From contig NZ_CP172056.1 of NCBI RefSeq assembly GCF_049860565.1, forward strand, positions 2,046,001-2,110,000: a DNA stretch of 64,000 nucleotides, read 5' to 3'. The first letter of the stretch is position 1. Each line of letters begins with the position of its first letter. Made by a program: the position numbers and the translations under genes. Positions 26,001 to 34,484 of this stretch are shown one piece after another. Origin of the DNA: Desulfitobacterium_A nosdiversum (GTDB lineage: Bacteria > Bacillota > Desulfitobacteriia > Desulfitobacteriales > Desulfitobacteriaceae). Below the pieces are notes generated by a model, which worked only from the letters and a program-made list of their open reading frames with translations, made no database searches and was not told the DNA's origin.

Positions 26001-28058
26001 ATGCGTCTATCTTGGTTAATAGTTTTTGCAGTTCTTTTAGTTGCAGCTGTTATAGCTTTTACCAAAGCACTCCGTAAAAAAATTAGTTTTATAATGTTAG
26101 GTGCTAAAGAAGATAGATTTGATCAAGTTGGCAAACGCATAGGAAATTTCGTTAACAATATCCTGTTGCAAGGGAAAATGGTCAAAGAACCTTATGGAGT
26201 AGTTCACTTCTTTATTTTTTGGGGATTTATTTTTATTTGTTTAGCAGAAATACCCTTTATGTTTGAGGGAGTATTTCCAAAGTATGCAATACCTTTCCTA
26301 AGCACTAACCCTTATTTCTATCTTATCAAGGATATCTTAGCAGGATTGGTATTCCTTGGTTTAATCATTGGTCTCATTAGGAGATGGATCATCCGGCCAG
26401 CACGATTATATCGAACGTTAGAAGCTGCTTTAGTCGTCATATTTATCATGCTTGTAATCATCACAGAATGGATGGGTAATGGTGCTAAGTTAGCGTTAGC
26501 GCCTAACACCGCTGCATACGCTCTGGATCCAATTTACAAAATGTTTGCGAATATGCTGAGCGGAATGAATGAAGCTGATTTGCTAACATTTAGGGACGTT
26601 GTTTGGTGGGTTCATGTTGGTATATTGTTAATTTTCTTGGTCTACATTCCGAACTCCAAACATTTGCATTTGCTGGCAGCTCCGTTTAATGCCTATTTTT
26701 CCTCATTGAAACCTATTGGCGGACAAATGAATCCAATGGATCTTGAAGATGAAGAAGCGACAGAGTTTGGCGTATCACGAATTGAAAACTTCACGTGGAA
26801 ACAATTACTGGATACTTTTGCCTGCGGTGAATGCGGACGCTGTATGGACAATTGTCCGGCATCAATATCAGGTAAACCTCTAAATCCTAAAGAATTAATG
26901 AGCCATACGCTTAAACGGCACCTCATCGAAAAGGGAAGCGTAATGCTAAAATATGGATTAAAGTCTACAGGGGAAGAGTTTTCGGAAGAAATAGCTAAGA
27001 TCGCTGAAGCAAATTATAAAGATGCGGAGATTTTAGAAAAGAAACTCATTGGAGATGTCATACCTGAGGATGTTATATGGTCATGTACAACCTGCATGTC
27101 GTGTCAAGTTCAATGCCCTGTATCTAATGAGCATGTGAATAAGCTTATAGATATGCGCAGATACCTTGTCACAATGGAAGGGAACTGTTCACCTGAGCTT
27201 CAAACTACATTTCGTAATGTTGAGAATAATTCTAACCCGTGGGGAGTTGGGTGGGCGAAACGCGAAGATTGGGCCAGCGACCTTGATGTAAAGCGTATGA
27301 ATGAAGTTGAGAATGTTGACGGCATTGAATATCTATATTGGGTTGGTTGTGCCGGTTCTTTCGATGCTCGGGCAAAAAAAGTTTCTATTGCAGTCGCCAA
27401 AATACTTAAAGCCGCAGGTGTGAATTTTGCTATACTGGGAACGGAAGAAAAGTGTTGCGGCGATTTTATTCGGCGTGCGGGTAATGAATATTTGTATCAA
27501 TCACTGGTAACGGAAAATGTAGAGATTTTGAACAGATATAAGGTAAAAAAAATAATAACTGCATGTCCACACTGTCTTAATACTTTGTTAAATGAGTACC
27601 CGGCATTTGGCGGCGAATATGAGGTAATCCACCATACTCAGCTCATCAATCAATTAATTAATAATGGTAAATTAAAGTTGAACAAAGATGTCCAATTGGA
27701 AACTCAAAAGATTGTTTATCATGATTCCTGTTATTTAGGTCGTTACCAACAAGAATATAAGGCGCCAAGAGAACTATTTGGCAAAGTTCCTGGAGTGCAA
27801 TTAATAGAAATGGATGGCAATCATGATAAGAGTTTTTGTTGTGGAGCCGGAGGCAGCAGGATGTGGATGGAAGAGCATCTTGGCGAGAGAATCAATAATA
27901 TGCGAGCAGAGCAAGCCCTTGCTAAAAAGCCTGAAGCAATTGGTGCTAATTGTCCTTATTGCATTACTATGTTGGAGGATGGTCTAAAAGAGAAAATGGC
28001 TGATGAAGAATTGATCCGGGTTGTCGATCCGTCCGAACTCATTGTCCAGTTAATCTAA
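26001..28058 (+). CDS. Membrane ETF:quinone oxidoreductase (NarI-like membrane domain plus HdrD-like iron-sulfur domain)
   Basis: 685 aa. About residues 1-230 hold several membrane helices with His residues that could bind haem b (VVHFFIFWGF, VVWWVHVGIL). Two [4Fe-4S] motifs follow (CGECGRCMDNCP; CTTCMSCQVQCP), then two CCG domains (KCCGDFIRRAG; FCCGAGGSRMW). This is the DUF224-type ETF:menaquinone oxidoreductase architecture described in syntrophic and sulfate-reducing Firmicutes. It carries electrons from ETF to the quinone pool. ATG 26001 is 7 nt from AGGAGG; the ATG at 25998 is only 4 nt away. Confidence 0.88.
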   Translation: MRLSWLIVFAVLLVAAVIAFTKALRKKISFIMLGAKEDRFDQVGKRIGNFVNNILLQGKMVKEPYGVVHFFIFWGFIFICLAEIPFMFEGVFPKYAIPFLSTNPYFYLIKDILAGLVFLGLIIGLIRRWIIRPARLYRTLEAALVVIFIMLVIITEWMGNGAKLALAPNTAAYALDPIYKMFANMLSGMNEADLLTFRDVVWWVHVGILLIFLVYIPNSKHLHLLAAPFNAYFSSLKPIGGQMNPMDLEDEEATEFGVSRIENFTWKQLLDTFACGECGRCMDNCPASISGKPLNPKELMSHTLKRHLIEKGSVMLKYGLKSTGEEFSEEIAKIAEANYKDAEILEKKLIGDVIPEDVIWSCTTCMSCQVQCPVSNEHVNKLIDMRRYLVTMEGNCSPELQTTFRNVENNSNPWGVGWAKREDWASDLDVKRMNEVENVDGIEYLYWVGCAGSFDARAKKVSIAVAKILKAAGVNFAILGTEEKCCGDFIRRAGNEYLYQSLVTENVEILNRYKVKKIITACPHCLNTLLNEYPAFGGEYEVIHHTQLINQLINNGKLKLNKDVQLETQKIVYHDSCYLGRYQQEYKAPRELFGKVPGVQLIEMDGNHDKSFCCGAGGSRMWMEEHLGERINNMRAEQALAKKPEAIGANCPYCITMLEDGLKEKMADEELIRVVDPSELIVQLI

Positions 28059-28090
28059 GGCTTCAAGAATTTAATACAATATTAGAAAAC

Positions 28091-28119
28091 TTGATAAAAA
28101 AAATACTATTTAGTAAAAT
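28091..28119 (+). promoter_or_regulatory. Candidate sigma-A promoter of the tetR-type gene
   Basis: TTGATA (28091-28096), 17 bp, TAAAAT (28114-28119), about 40 bp before the GTG start. No copy of the 18-bp palindrome is seen here. Confidence 0.5.
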
Positions 28120-28160
28120 GTAAGAAAACTTTAGCAAAATTATAGTAACTCGGGTTATTA

Positions 28161-28850
28161 GTGAGGGGGAAACATAAAACGGATAACAATGAACACAAAC
28201 AATTTATAGATAATCGGTCTATTTCTTCTTCAAAAGATGAGGGATTAATAGAAAGTAAACAATTGCAAATAGTGGAAGGGGCATATAAGCTTTTCTTAAC
28301 AAAAGGATTTCACCCGACTTCAATCCGTGAGATTGCAGAAGCATGCAACATGTCAATGGGACAGCTCTATCACTATATTTCTTCCAAAGATGACGTGCTA
28401 TATTTGGTTCATAAGCACTTTCACAAAATTATGTACGATTTTTTAAAAACTCAAAAACTTGAAGAGTATGTCTCACCTGTTGAAAAACTGATAAACTTTA
28501 TAAAAGCTAATTTGTATTTTGTTAATCAAAACAAGAAGTTAATACAATTCATTTCTACTGAGACTAAATACCTTCAAAAAGATTATTTAAAAGATGTTTT
28601 AGCCATGGAGAAAGAATCAACCATTGGCTTATATCATCAATTGTTAGTAGAAATAAATAAAGAAATCCCCATTATTGCTGATTTAGAGATTTTAGCCAGT
28701 ATATTAGCTTATCTTGTAGCGTTTTTACCGATGAAGGGTTGGACCGTAAACGAAGATTCATTAGATGATGTCAATCGTTGTATACTTGATCTTGTATTTA
28801 GAGGTCTTGGACAATCCGTTCTACAAGAGGCTGAAAAATTTTTGATTTAA
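28161..28850 (+). CDS. TetR/AcrR family transcriptional regulator
   Basis: 229 aa. After a polar N-terminal extension of about 35 residues comes the TetR DNA-binding domain: IVEGAYKLFLTKGFHPTSIREIAEACNMSMGQLYHYISSKDDVLY. The ligand domain has no recognisable specificity. The GTG 28161 start is uncertain, as the ribosome-binding site is poor. It sits inside the beta-oxidation-type island flanked by genes carrying the shared palindrome, so it is the natural candidate for their repressor, perhaps released by an acyl-CoA as in FadR/YsiA-type TetR proteins. Confidence 0.9.
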   Translation: MRGKHKTDNNEHKQFIDNRSISSSKDEGLIESKQLQIVEGAYKLFLTKGFHPTSIREIAEACNMSMGQLYHYISSKDDVLYLVHKHFHKIMYDFLKTQKLEEYVSPVEKLINFIKANLYFVNQNKKLIQFISTETKYLQKDYLKDVLAMEKESTIGLYHQLLVEINKEIPIIADLEILASILAYLVAFLPMKGWTVNEDSLDDVNRCILDLVFRGLGQSVLQEAEKFLI

Positions 28851-28973
28851 TTCTATCATATCCCCAGAAGTGTTTAACTGTTCACCTATCCTTCAGGTCT
28901 TATAGATCAACACTTATCAAGCTTAATTAAGGAATAGTGTAGATATTAAGTTCGAGAAATGAAGGTTTCAGGC

Positions 28974-31004
28974 ATGTTAAAATTATATTCTCCGGGTAAA
29001 ATAGGTAAAGTAGAATTAAAAAATCGTCTAATTATGGCTCCTATGGCATTGGGTTACTGTAAAAAAGGTTTGATAACAGACAGAATGATTGAATTTTTCC
29101 GTTTGCGAGCTAGCGGTGGAGTTGGACTTATTATATTAGGCGCTTTGCAAGTTGATCCAATCCGCAAAACGGAATATGATGCAGTTTATATTAATGATGA
29201 CAGTACTATTCCGGGACTTCGCCGTTTAACGGATGCAGTTCATACTGAAGGAAGCAAAATTTTTGGTCAATTATTTCATGCCGGACGCTACGCACGTTCT
29301 AGGGAATATGGCGGGATGAAAGCAGCAGCTCCCTCGGCTGTTCCGTCAAGATATACAGGGGAGACTCCTCATGAACTGACAGAGTTGGAGATCTCAGATA
29401 TAATTTCATATTTTGCTGCTGGTGCTAAGCGTGCCGTTCAGTCTGGATTTGATGGAGTTGAGATCTGCACGAATTCAGGCTACTTGATCGGACAGTTTTT
29501 GTCTTCAGTTACCAATAAGCGAATCGATCGCTACGGTGGTGATTTGCAAGACCGTATGACATTTCTATTAGAGATTGTTACTGCTGTTCAAGAGGCGGTT
29601 GGCCCGAATATTCCTGTGACGGTTAGGCTTGGCGGCAATGATTTCATGGAGGGCGGGAATACTAATTTTGAAGCAAAGCAGATTGCTATTGCTTTAGAAA
29701 AAGCCGGAATTAATGCGCTAAGTATTACTGGTGGATGGCATGAGACACACGTTCCTCAAATTACTATGGAAGTACCTTTCGGTGCCTTTCGTTATTTGGG
29801 ACAAGGTATAAAAGAGTCTGTATCTATCCCTGTGATCATGAGCAATCGGATAAATATTTCCATTGCCGAAAAAATTATTGACGAGGGTATTGTAGATTTT
29901 ATTGCAATGGCTCGTCCGTTTATCGCAGATCCAGAACTGGCCAACAAAGCATCACAAGGAAAGTATGATGAAATTCGCCCTTGTGTTGCTTGTAACCAAG
30001 GATGCTTGGATCACATTATGTCTCATAAAAGTGTTGAATGTTTATGTAACGCAGAAGCCGGAAGAGAATCAGAGCTTTTACAAGGCTGCATTCTCCCTTC
30101 GCAGATTAAGTCGTCTAATCCCCAAAAAGTATTGGTTGTCGGTGCAGGCGTTGGGGGGTTGGAATATGCTCGTGTTGCAGCAATGCGTGGTCATTGTGTA
30201 ACGATTTGGGAACAAAATGACAAGCCTGGTGGCCAAATAGAGATTGCATCTTCACCTCCGGGACGCTTCGATTTTATGTATTTAGCTCAGTATCTGTCTA
30301 GGGCCTGCGAAAAACTGAGTGTGAACATTCAATATAATAAAATAGCTGCAAAAGCAGACATTTTAGCAAGAATTAACGAGGGTGTTTTTGACCGTGTTGT
30401 TATTGCAACAGGAGCGATTCCCATTGTTCCTAATATACCAATTGAAGAGGGGGCCAATGTAGTTCAAGGCTGGGAAGTGTTAAAGAAAAAATCAGTAGTG
30501 GGTTCTCGTGTTGTTATCGTTGGTGCAGGTGCGGTTGGAGTTGAGACCGCTTTAATGCTGGCTGGGATTGGAACGATTGATGCAGAAACCTTACGGCATC
30601 TCATGCTCTATCAAGCTGAAAAAACGGAGGATTTATTTCGTTTGCTTACTCATGGATGCAAACAAATCAGTCTTGTTGAAATGTCGGAGTGGATTGGTAA
30701 GGATATCGGGGTTTCCTCTCGATGGCCGATGCTGGCACGTCTTAAACAACTTAATGTAGAAGTGTTTAAACGTACAAAAGTGGTCTCGATTAAAAAAGAT
30801 GGGGTTTGGGTTGAAAAACCCGAAGGACTTGAATTTATTAATGCAGATACTGTTGTCCTTACGGTTGGGTCACGTTCAAATAATAATCTTTTTAAAGAGT
30901 TAAACGGAAATATTAAGAATTTGAATATAATTGGAGATGCTTTAAAACCAAGAAGAATTTCGGAGGCAATTAAAGAAGCATACAACGAGGCTATTAGATT
31001 TTAA
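28974..31004 (+). CDS. NADH:flavin oxidoreductase of the OYE/2,4-dienoyl-CoA reductase family
   Basis: 676 aa from ATG 28974 (GAAGG 7 nt upstream; the ATG at 28959 lacks a good site). Residues about 1-335 are an OYE-type FMN TIM barrel (KIGKVELKNRLIMAPM; FGQLFHAGRYA; NKRIDRYGGDLQDR). A [4Fe-4S] motif follows (CVACNQGC...ECLC), then FAD/NAD(P) domains (VVGAGVGGLEYARVAA; VVIVGAGAVGVETALML). This is the architecture of enoate and 2,4-dienoyl-CoA reductases. It would reduce an activated double bond. It lies between the regulator gene and the next promoter. Confidence 0.9.
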   Translation: MLKLYSPGKIGKVELKNRLIMAPMALGYCKKGLITDRMIEFFRLRASGGVGLIILGALQVDPIRKTEYDAVYINDDSTIPGLRRLTDAVHTEGSKIFGQLFHAGRYARSREYGGMKAAAPSAVPSRYTGETPHELTELEISDIISYFAAGAKRAVQSGFDGVEICTNSGYLIGQFLSSVTNKRIDRYGGDLQDRMTFLLEIVTAVQEAVGPNIPVTVRLGGNDFMEGGNTNFEAKQIAIALEKAGINALSITGGWHETHVPQITMEVPFGAFRYLGQGIKESVSIPVIMSNRINISIAEKIIDEGIVDFIAMARPFIADPELANKASQGKYDEIRPCVACNQGCLDHIMSHKSVECLCNAEAGRESELLQGCILPSQIKSSNPQKVLVVGAGVGGLEYARVAAMRGHCVTIWEQNDKPGGQIEIASSPPGRFDFMYLAQYLSRACEKLSVNIQYNKIAAKADILARINEGVFDRVVIATGAIPIVPNIPIEEGANVVQGWEVLKKKSVVGSRVVIVGAGAVGVETALMLAGIGTIDAETLRHLMLYQAEKTEDLFRLLTHGCKQISLVEMSEWIGKDIGVSSRWPMLARLKQLNVEVFKRTKVVSIKKDGVWVEKPEGLEFINADTVVLTVGSRSNNNLFKELNGNIKNLNIIGDALKPRRISEAIKEAYNEAIRF

Positions 31005-31062
31005 GATATAGATGTCGATATAAATTTATTTGTAAAGTTAATGCAAAATATTGAAAATAATC

Positions 31063-31091
31063 TTGACGCAAATTTCAACCCGTGCTAATCT
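31063..31091 (+). promoter_or_regulatory. Sigma-A promoter of the dehydratase-like operon
   Basis: TTGACG (31063-31068), 17 bp, TAATCT (31086-31091), followed by TTTAGTTAG. It is closely similar to the etf promoter at 23,931. Confidence 0.75.
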
Positions 31092-31129
31092 TTAGTTAGG
31101 AAAAAAGCAAAATTTTTTTTACCCTACTA

Positions 31130-31147
31130 ATAGAGCGAGCGTTCAAT
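31130..31147 (+). promoter_or_regulatory. Palindromic operator, copy 2 (probable TetR site)
   Basis: ATAGAGCGAGCGTTCAAT, placed about 40 bp after the -10 box, the same distance as in the etf promoter region. Confidence 0.7.
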
Positions 31148-31200
31148 CTTGAAGAAAGGAGGATATAAAAGTTTAGATTGATTTTATTTTTTGCAGCAAA

Positions 31201-31218
31201 ATAGAGCGAGCGTTCTAT
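31201..31218 (+). promoter_or_regulatory. Palindromic operator, copy 3 (probable TetR site)
   Basis: ATAGAGCGAGCGTTCTAT, the most symmetrical copy: seven of nine half-site positions are complementary. It lies 71 bp downstream of copy 2, inside the leader. Confidence 0.7.
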
Positions 31219-31367
31219 CCTTGAAGCTTGAAGAAATTTAAACAATGATTTTAATTCAAAAAACTTGAAGCAACTTGTAACTTTATTAACTTATATAACA
31301 ATTTATTACTTCTGTTACGTACTTGGCGAAAGCTAAGAATGTAAATAAAATTTAGGAGGAATCAAAT

Positions 31368-32951
31368 ATGGGAGTAGGCACATATGACGCGTATAAAGCG
31401 CGGCTTCTCAAAATGAAACCAAACGTCTATTTAAATGGTGAAAAAGTTGATCGATCGGGGCAGTGGATCGATGGCGGTTGCTATGTTATGAAACAGACTT
31501 ATGATTTAGCTAATGATCCGGAGTATGAGGATGTCTGCACAGCGACTTCACACCTTACGGGTAAAAAAATTAACCGATTTACGCACATCCATCAATCCAA
31601 GGAGGATTTGCTCAATAAGCAACTGATGACCAGGTTGCTCTGCCATCATGTTGGGGGCTGTACGCAGCGCTGCATGGGTTCGGATGCACTTAACGCTCTT
31701 GCCGTTGTTACCTATGACTGTGACCATGCTTGCGGGACAAACTATCATGAACGTTTTAACAAGTATCTATTGTATTGCCAAGAAAATGACCTGGTATGCA
31801 ACTGCGCTCAAACTGACGTGAAGGGTTCCCGTAATCCTAAGTACAAGAGAGCGCATATGCAGCCAGACCCAGATCAGTTTGTTCATGTTATTAAGACCAA
31901 TGTGGACGGCATAGGGCTTGACGGAAAGCCCTGCAAGGGTATCATTGTACGTGGCGCCAAGGTATGCAACTCAAATGCTCCTTATGTAGACGAAATTATC
32001 GTCAATCCGACTAAGTTTATGGGTAAAGGTGATGAGGGCTATGCGGTAGCCTTTGCGCTGCCCGCCGACTGGGATGGGATAAAGATAATGGCCCTTCCTG
32101 GCCAACATCATAAGAGAAACCACATTCAAGCTCCATTTAATATGGTTGGCGACGTTGAGTCCATGACCATTTTTGATGATGTTTTTGTTCCTGAAGATAG
32201 AGTATTCATGAACGGCCTTGACAATCCAGATGTGGTTCAATACGCTGGTTATCTGGCACTCATGTTTGCTCATTTTCACAGACATTCCTACACTGGCTGT
32301 AAGACTGCGGTTTCCGAGGTTATGGCGGCACAGGCAGCTTTGGTTGCCGACGTAAATGACATCTCACAAGAAGGGCATGTTCGTGAAAAAATTTGTGAAA
32401 TTATTAGTACAGCGGAGCTTGTATTCGCTGCCGGTCAGGCTTCTGCAGTGCGTGCTGTTAAATTTCCTAACGGTTCCTGGGTACCAGACGAGGTTCTGAC
32501 CAATGCAGGACGCAAACTTGCAGGCCAGAAGATTTACCATGAATATGAGACCTTAGCAGATTTAACTGGCGGCATTTGCGCATCACTGCCAACCGAGGAA
32601 TCCTTCTATGCTCCAGAGACGGCTGAGCTCTGCAACAAGTACATTATGCGCAACCCTGCATACACAGCTGAAGAGAGCCATAGAGTTATGCGGATGATGG
32701 AGGATAAGCTTTGTGATTCTTTTGAAGCCGCAGCGGCTGTTGCCGGAGTACACGGTGGAGGATCTCCGCTTATGGAGACAATAACCATGATGAGCCGTTA
32801 CGATCTTGAGCCACTGAAGGACATTGCTAAGTATCTTGCCGGCTTTGATGGTGCAAAATGTCCTCGTTATGAGCGCCCAACAGTAACTCCGAGAGCCATG
32901 CTTGAGAGATTTAAAAAAACCCAGAAAGATGCTCCAAAGGAAACTAAGTAG
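31368..32951 (+). CDS. 4-hydroxybutyryl-CoA dehydratase-like flavoprotein (HpaB/AbfD family)
   Basis: 527 aa. The N-terminal HpaB-type domain and the C-terminal acyl-CoA-dehydrogenase-like helical domain are present. Cysteines typical of the [4Fe-4S]/FAD dehydratases are seen at CHHVGGCTQRC and, with the ligand His, at HRHSYTGCK (His then Cys seven residues on), as in clostridial AbfD. This argues for a radical dehydratase/isomerase rather than an oxygen-using hydroxylase. The exact substrate is not known; 4-hydroxybutyryl-CoA is the family type. It has an AGGAGG site and its own promoter and operators, and is followed by an SDR gene. Confidence 0.85.
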   Translation: MGVGTYDAYKARLLKMKPNVYLNGEKVDRSGQWIDGGCYVMKQTYDLANDPEYEDVCTATSHLTGKKINRFTHIHQSKEDLLNKQLMTRLLCHHVGGCTQRCMGSDALNALAVVTYDCDHACGTNYHERFNKYLLYCQENDLVCNCAQTDVKGSRNPKYKRAHMQPDPDQFVHVIKTNVDGIGLDGKPCKGIIVRGAKVCNSNAPYVDEIIVNPTKFMGKGDEGYAVAFALPADWDGIKIMALPGQHHKRNHIQAPFNMVGDVESMTIFDDVFVPEDRVFMNGLDNPDVVQYAGYLALMFAHFHRHSYTGCKTAVSEVMAAQAALVADVNDISQEGHVREKICEIISTAELVFAAGQASAVRAVKFPNGSWVPDEVLTNAGRKLAGQKIYHEYETLADLTGGICASLPTEESFYAPETAELCNKYIMRNPAYTAEESHRVMRMMEDKLCDSFEAAAAVAGVHGGGSPLMETITMMSRYDLEPLKDIAKYLAGFDGAKCPRYERPTVTPRAMLERFKKTQKDAPKETK

Positions 32952-33062
32952 ACTTTTAGTTAACAAGCTGTTTTTATGTATTGTCATGGCGTTGCGGTTA
33001 GCGAAATGACTTATCGCAGCGGTGTAGTTACAAAAAAAATAATTACACAGGGGATGTTAAAA

Positions 33063-33851
33063 ATGGCCAAAGAAATTAAAAAACCTAGTTTTGATTTAAA
33101 AGGCAAGGTAGCTATAGTTACAGGGGCTACTAAAGGTATAGGCTATGCAATCGCCGCCACATTTGCCATGTATGGCTGCAACATTGTGATTACCAGCCGT
33201 ACACCTGCCGACTGTGAGCGTGTCGAAAAAGACATCAAAAATCTATACAATGTACAGTGTCTCGGTATTTCAGCGGATTCTTCTGTAAAGGAAAATATCG
33301 ATGAGGTTGTAGCAAAAACTGTTGAAGCTTTCGGTAAGATTGATATTCTCGTCAACAATGCCGGCATTAGCGGAAAGACTACAGACCTTTTGAATCAAAC
33401 CGAGGATAACTTTATGAAGGTTGTTAGTACAAATTTAAAAGGCTGCTTCCTATTTGCTCAAGCTGTTGCCGAACAGATGAAAAAGCAAGGAACAGGCGGC
33501 AAGATTGTTAACATTGCCTCCGTTGGCGGTCTGATTGGCGGAAAGGGCGTTGCTCCCTACGGTGCTTCCAAAGCTGGTGTTTTAAGCCTTACTAGAACTA
33601 TGGCTAATGAGTGGGCACGGTATGGTATTACTGTAAACGCAGTCTGCCCAGGTTATGTCATTACAGAGCTTAATCAAGATATTTTTGCTGATCCGGAAAT
33701 CAAATCAAAGATGGAAAAGAGAACCGCTGTTCGCCGTCTGGGCAGCGTGGAAGAGGTAGCAGGGCCAGTGCTTGCAATGGTTTCTGACTGCTTTAGCTAC
33801 ATGACAGGTACTTATATACTGCTTGACGGTGGTCAAACTATTGGTGGCTAA
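33063..33851 (+). CDS. Short-chain dehydrogenase/reductase
   Basis: 262 aa from ATG 33063 (AGGGGA 8 nt upstream). The classical SDR motifs are visible: TGATKGIG nucleotide site, NNAG, the active Ser in NIASVGG, and YGASK. The C-terminal end, TGTYILLDGGQTIGG, is typical of classical SDRs. It oxidises or reduces a secondary alcohol with NAD(P). It is probably cotranscribed with the dehydratase-like gene and may handle a hydroxy intermediate of the same pathway. Confidence 0.92.
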   Translation: MAKEIKKPSFDLKGKVAIVTGATKGIGYAIAATFAMYGCNIVITSRTPADCERVEKDIKNLYNVQCLGISADSSVKENIDEVVAKTVEAFGKIDILVNNAGISGKTTDLLNQTEDNFMKVVSTNLKGCFLFAQAVAEQMKKQGTGGKIVNIASVGGLIGGKGVAPYGASKAGVLSLTRTMANEWARYGITVNAVCPGYVITELNQDIFADPEIKSKMEKRTAVRRLGSVEEVAGPVLAMVSDCFSYMTGTYILLDGGQTIGG

Positions 33852-33901
33852 ACTCGAGTAAAGGGGTATTCATATCCTTTTGATTAAGAAGCGTCAATAC
33901 T

Positions 33902-34108
33902 ACAAGAAAGAACGTTACTTTATTTTCTAATAAGAACGTTACTGATAAAAGTATTAGACCAGAGATAATTCGTACCTTCTCAAGGAAGAACATGTTTGAA
34001 TTTAGCCAGAATAAGCATCGTATCTTTAGGTGTCCCCACGCCTGTAAATTAAATGCGAAAATCAATACTGTATCTAAAATTAGAAAAAGAGCTTATGGGT
34101 CGGTATAG
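33902..34108 (+). pseudogene. Possible transposase-like remnant
   Basis: An open stretch ends at TAG 34106-34108 and encodes NKHRIFRCPHACKLNAK and, at its end, RKRAYGSV. The FRCPHA...YG pattern recalls the cysteine-containing middle of clostridial DDE transposases (CP motif then SxYGR). No other transposase part is found nearby. The call is weak. Confidence 0.25.
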
Positions 34109-34219
34109 TTTAAAACGGGGGTATTGGAAGGCCTCACTGAAGATGCAGAGATATCTATATATCACTGACTGTTAGGCTAAATAATTATATGCAGAGGAGA
34201 AAATTTATAAAAATTTTGT

Positions 34220-34248
34220 TGTGTCCCATGAACTCAAAATGGGACACA
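34220..34248 (+). promoter_or_regulatory. Palindromic upstream activator site, copy 1
   Basis: TGTGTCCCAT, 9 nt, ATGGGACACA. It lies about 110-135 bp before the sigma-54 promoter, the normal distance for an enhancer-binding protein site. Confidence 0.65.
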
Positions 34249-34258
34249 CTACATCTAT

Positions 34259-34288
34259 TGTGTCCCGTGAAACTCAAAATGGGACACA
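34259..34288 (+). promoter_or_regulatory. Palindromic upstream activator site, copy 2
   Basis: TGTGTCCCGT, 10 nt, ATGGGACACA. Its left end is 39 bp after that of copy 1, close to four helical turns, so two activator dimers could sit on the same face of the DNA. Confidence 0.65.
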
Positions 34289-34356
34289 ATTTTTCATAGT
34301 TATAGATTTTTGTTTCATGCTCAAAATACTAGCCCATAAACCGGAACATTTTTAAA

Positions 34357-34372
34357 TGGCACAATTATTGCA
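34357..34372 (+). promoter_or_regulatory. Sigma-54 (RpoN) promoter
   Basis: TGGCAC (34357-34362), 5 nt, TTGCA (34368-34372). This matches the -24/-12 consensus TGGCAC-N5-TTGC exactly. It should drive the phosphotriesterase-like, MFS and reductase genes. The cognate activator and rpoN are not in the window. Confidence 0.75.
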
Positions 34373-34484
34373 ACAAATAAGGATGTGTTTGATTTACAGC
34401 GTGGGGAAATTAAAAACAAGAAAGGTTGTGAGAAAAACAAAGATTTTTATCGCTTAAAAAATTTATGGGAAGTAGGTGATTTTT

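Larger units (their letters stand above)
31005..31373 (+). other. Regulatory intergenic region upstream of the dehydratase-like gene
   Basis: This long gap holds one promoter (31,063-31,091) and two copies of the 18-bp palindrome (31,130 and 31,201). Both palindromes are followed by a TTGAAG-containing repeat, suggesting local duplication. AAAGGAGG at 31,155-31,162 has no long reading frame behind it. The transcribed leader is about 270 nt. Confidence 0.6.
33852..34484 (+). other. Long intergenic region with a decayed reading frame, tandem palindromes and a sigma-54 promoter
   Basis: From 5' to 3' it holds a short broken frame (33,902-34,108), two near-identical palindromes (34,220-34,248 and 34,259-34,288), a -24/-12 promoter (34,357-34,372), then a leader of about 100 nt. 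I see no intact gene on either strand. Confidence 0.6.

Noticed and set aside
31155..31203. Short leader peptide (TTG 31,177) behind AAAGGAGG
   Set aside because: Only eight codons, with a ribosome-binding site about 14 nt away and no attenuation structure recognised.
34220..34288. Tandem palindromes as ends of an insertion sequence
   Set aside because: They are palindromes in themselves, 39 bp apart, with no transposase between them, and are correctly placed upstream of a sigma-54 promoter.
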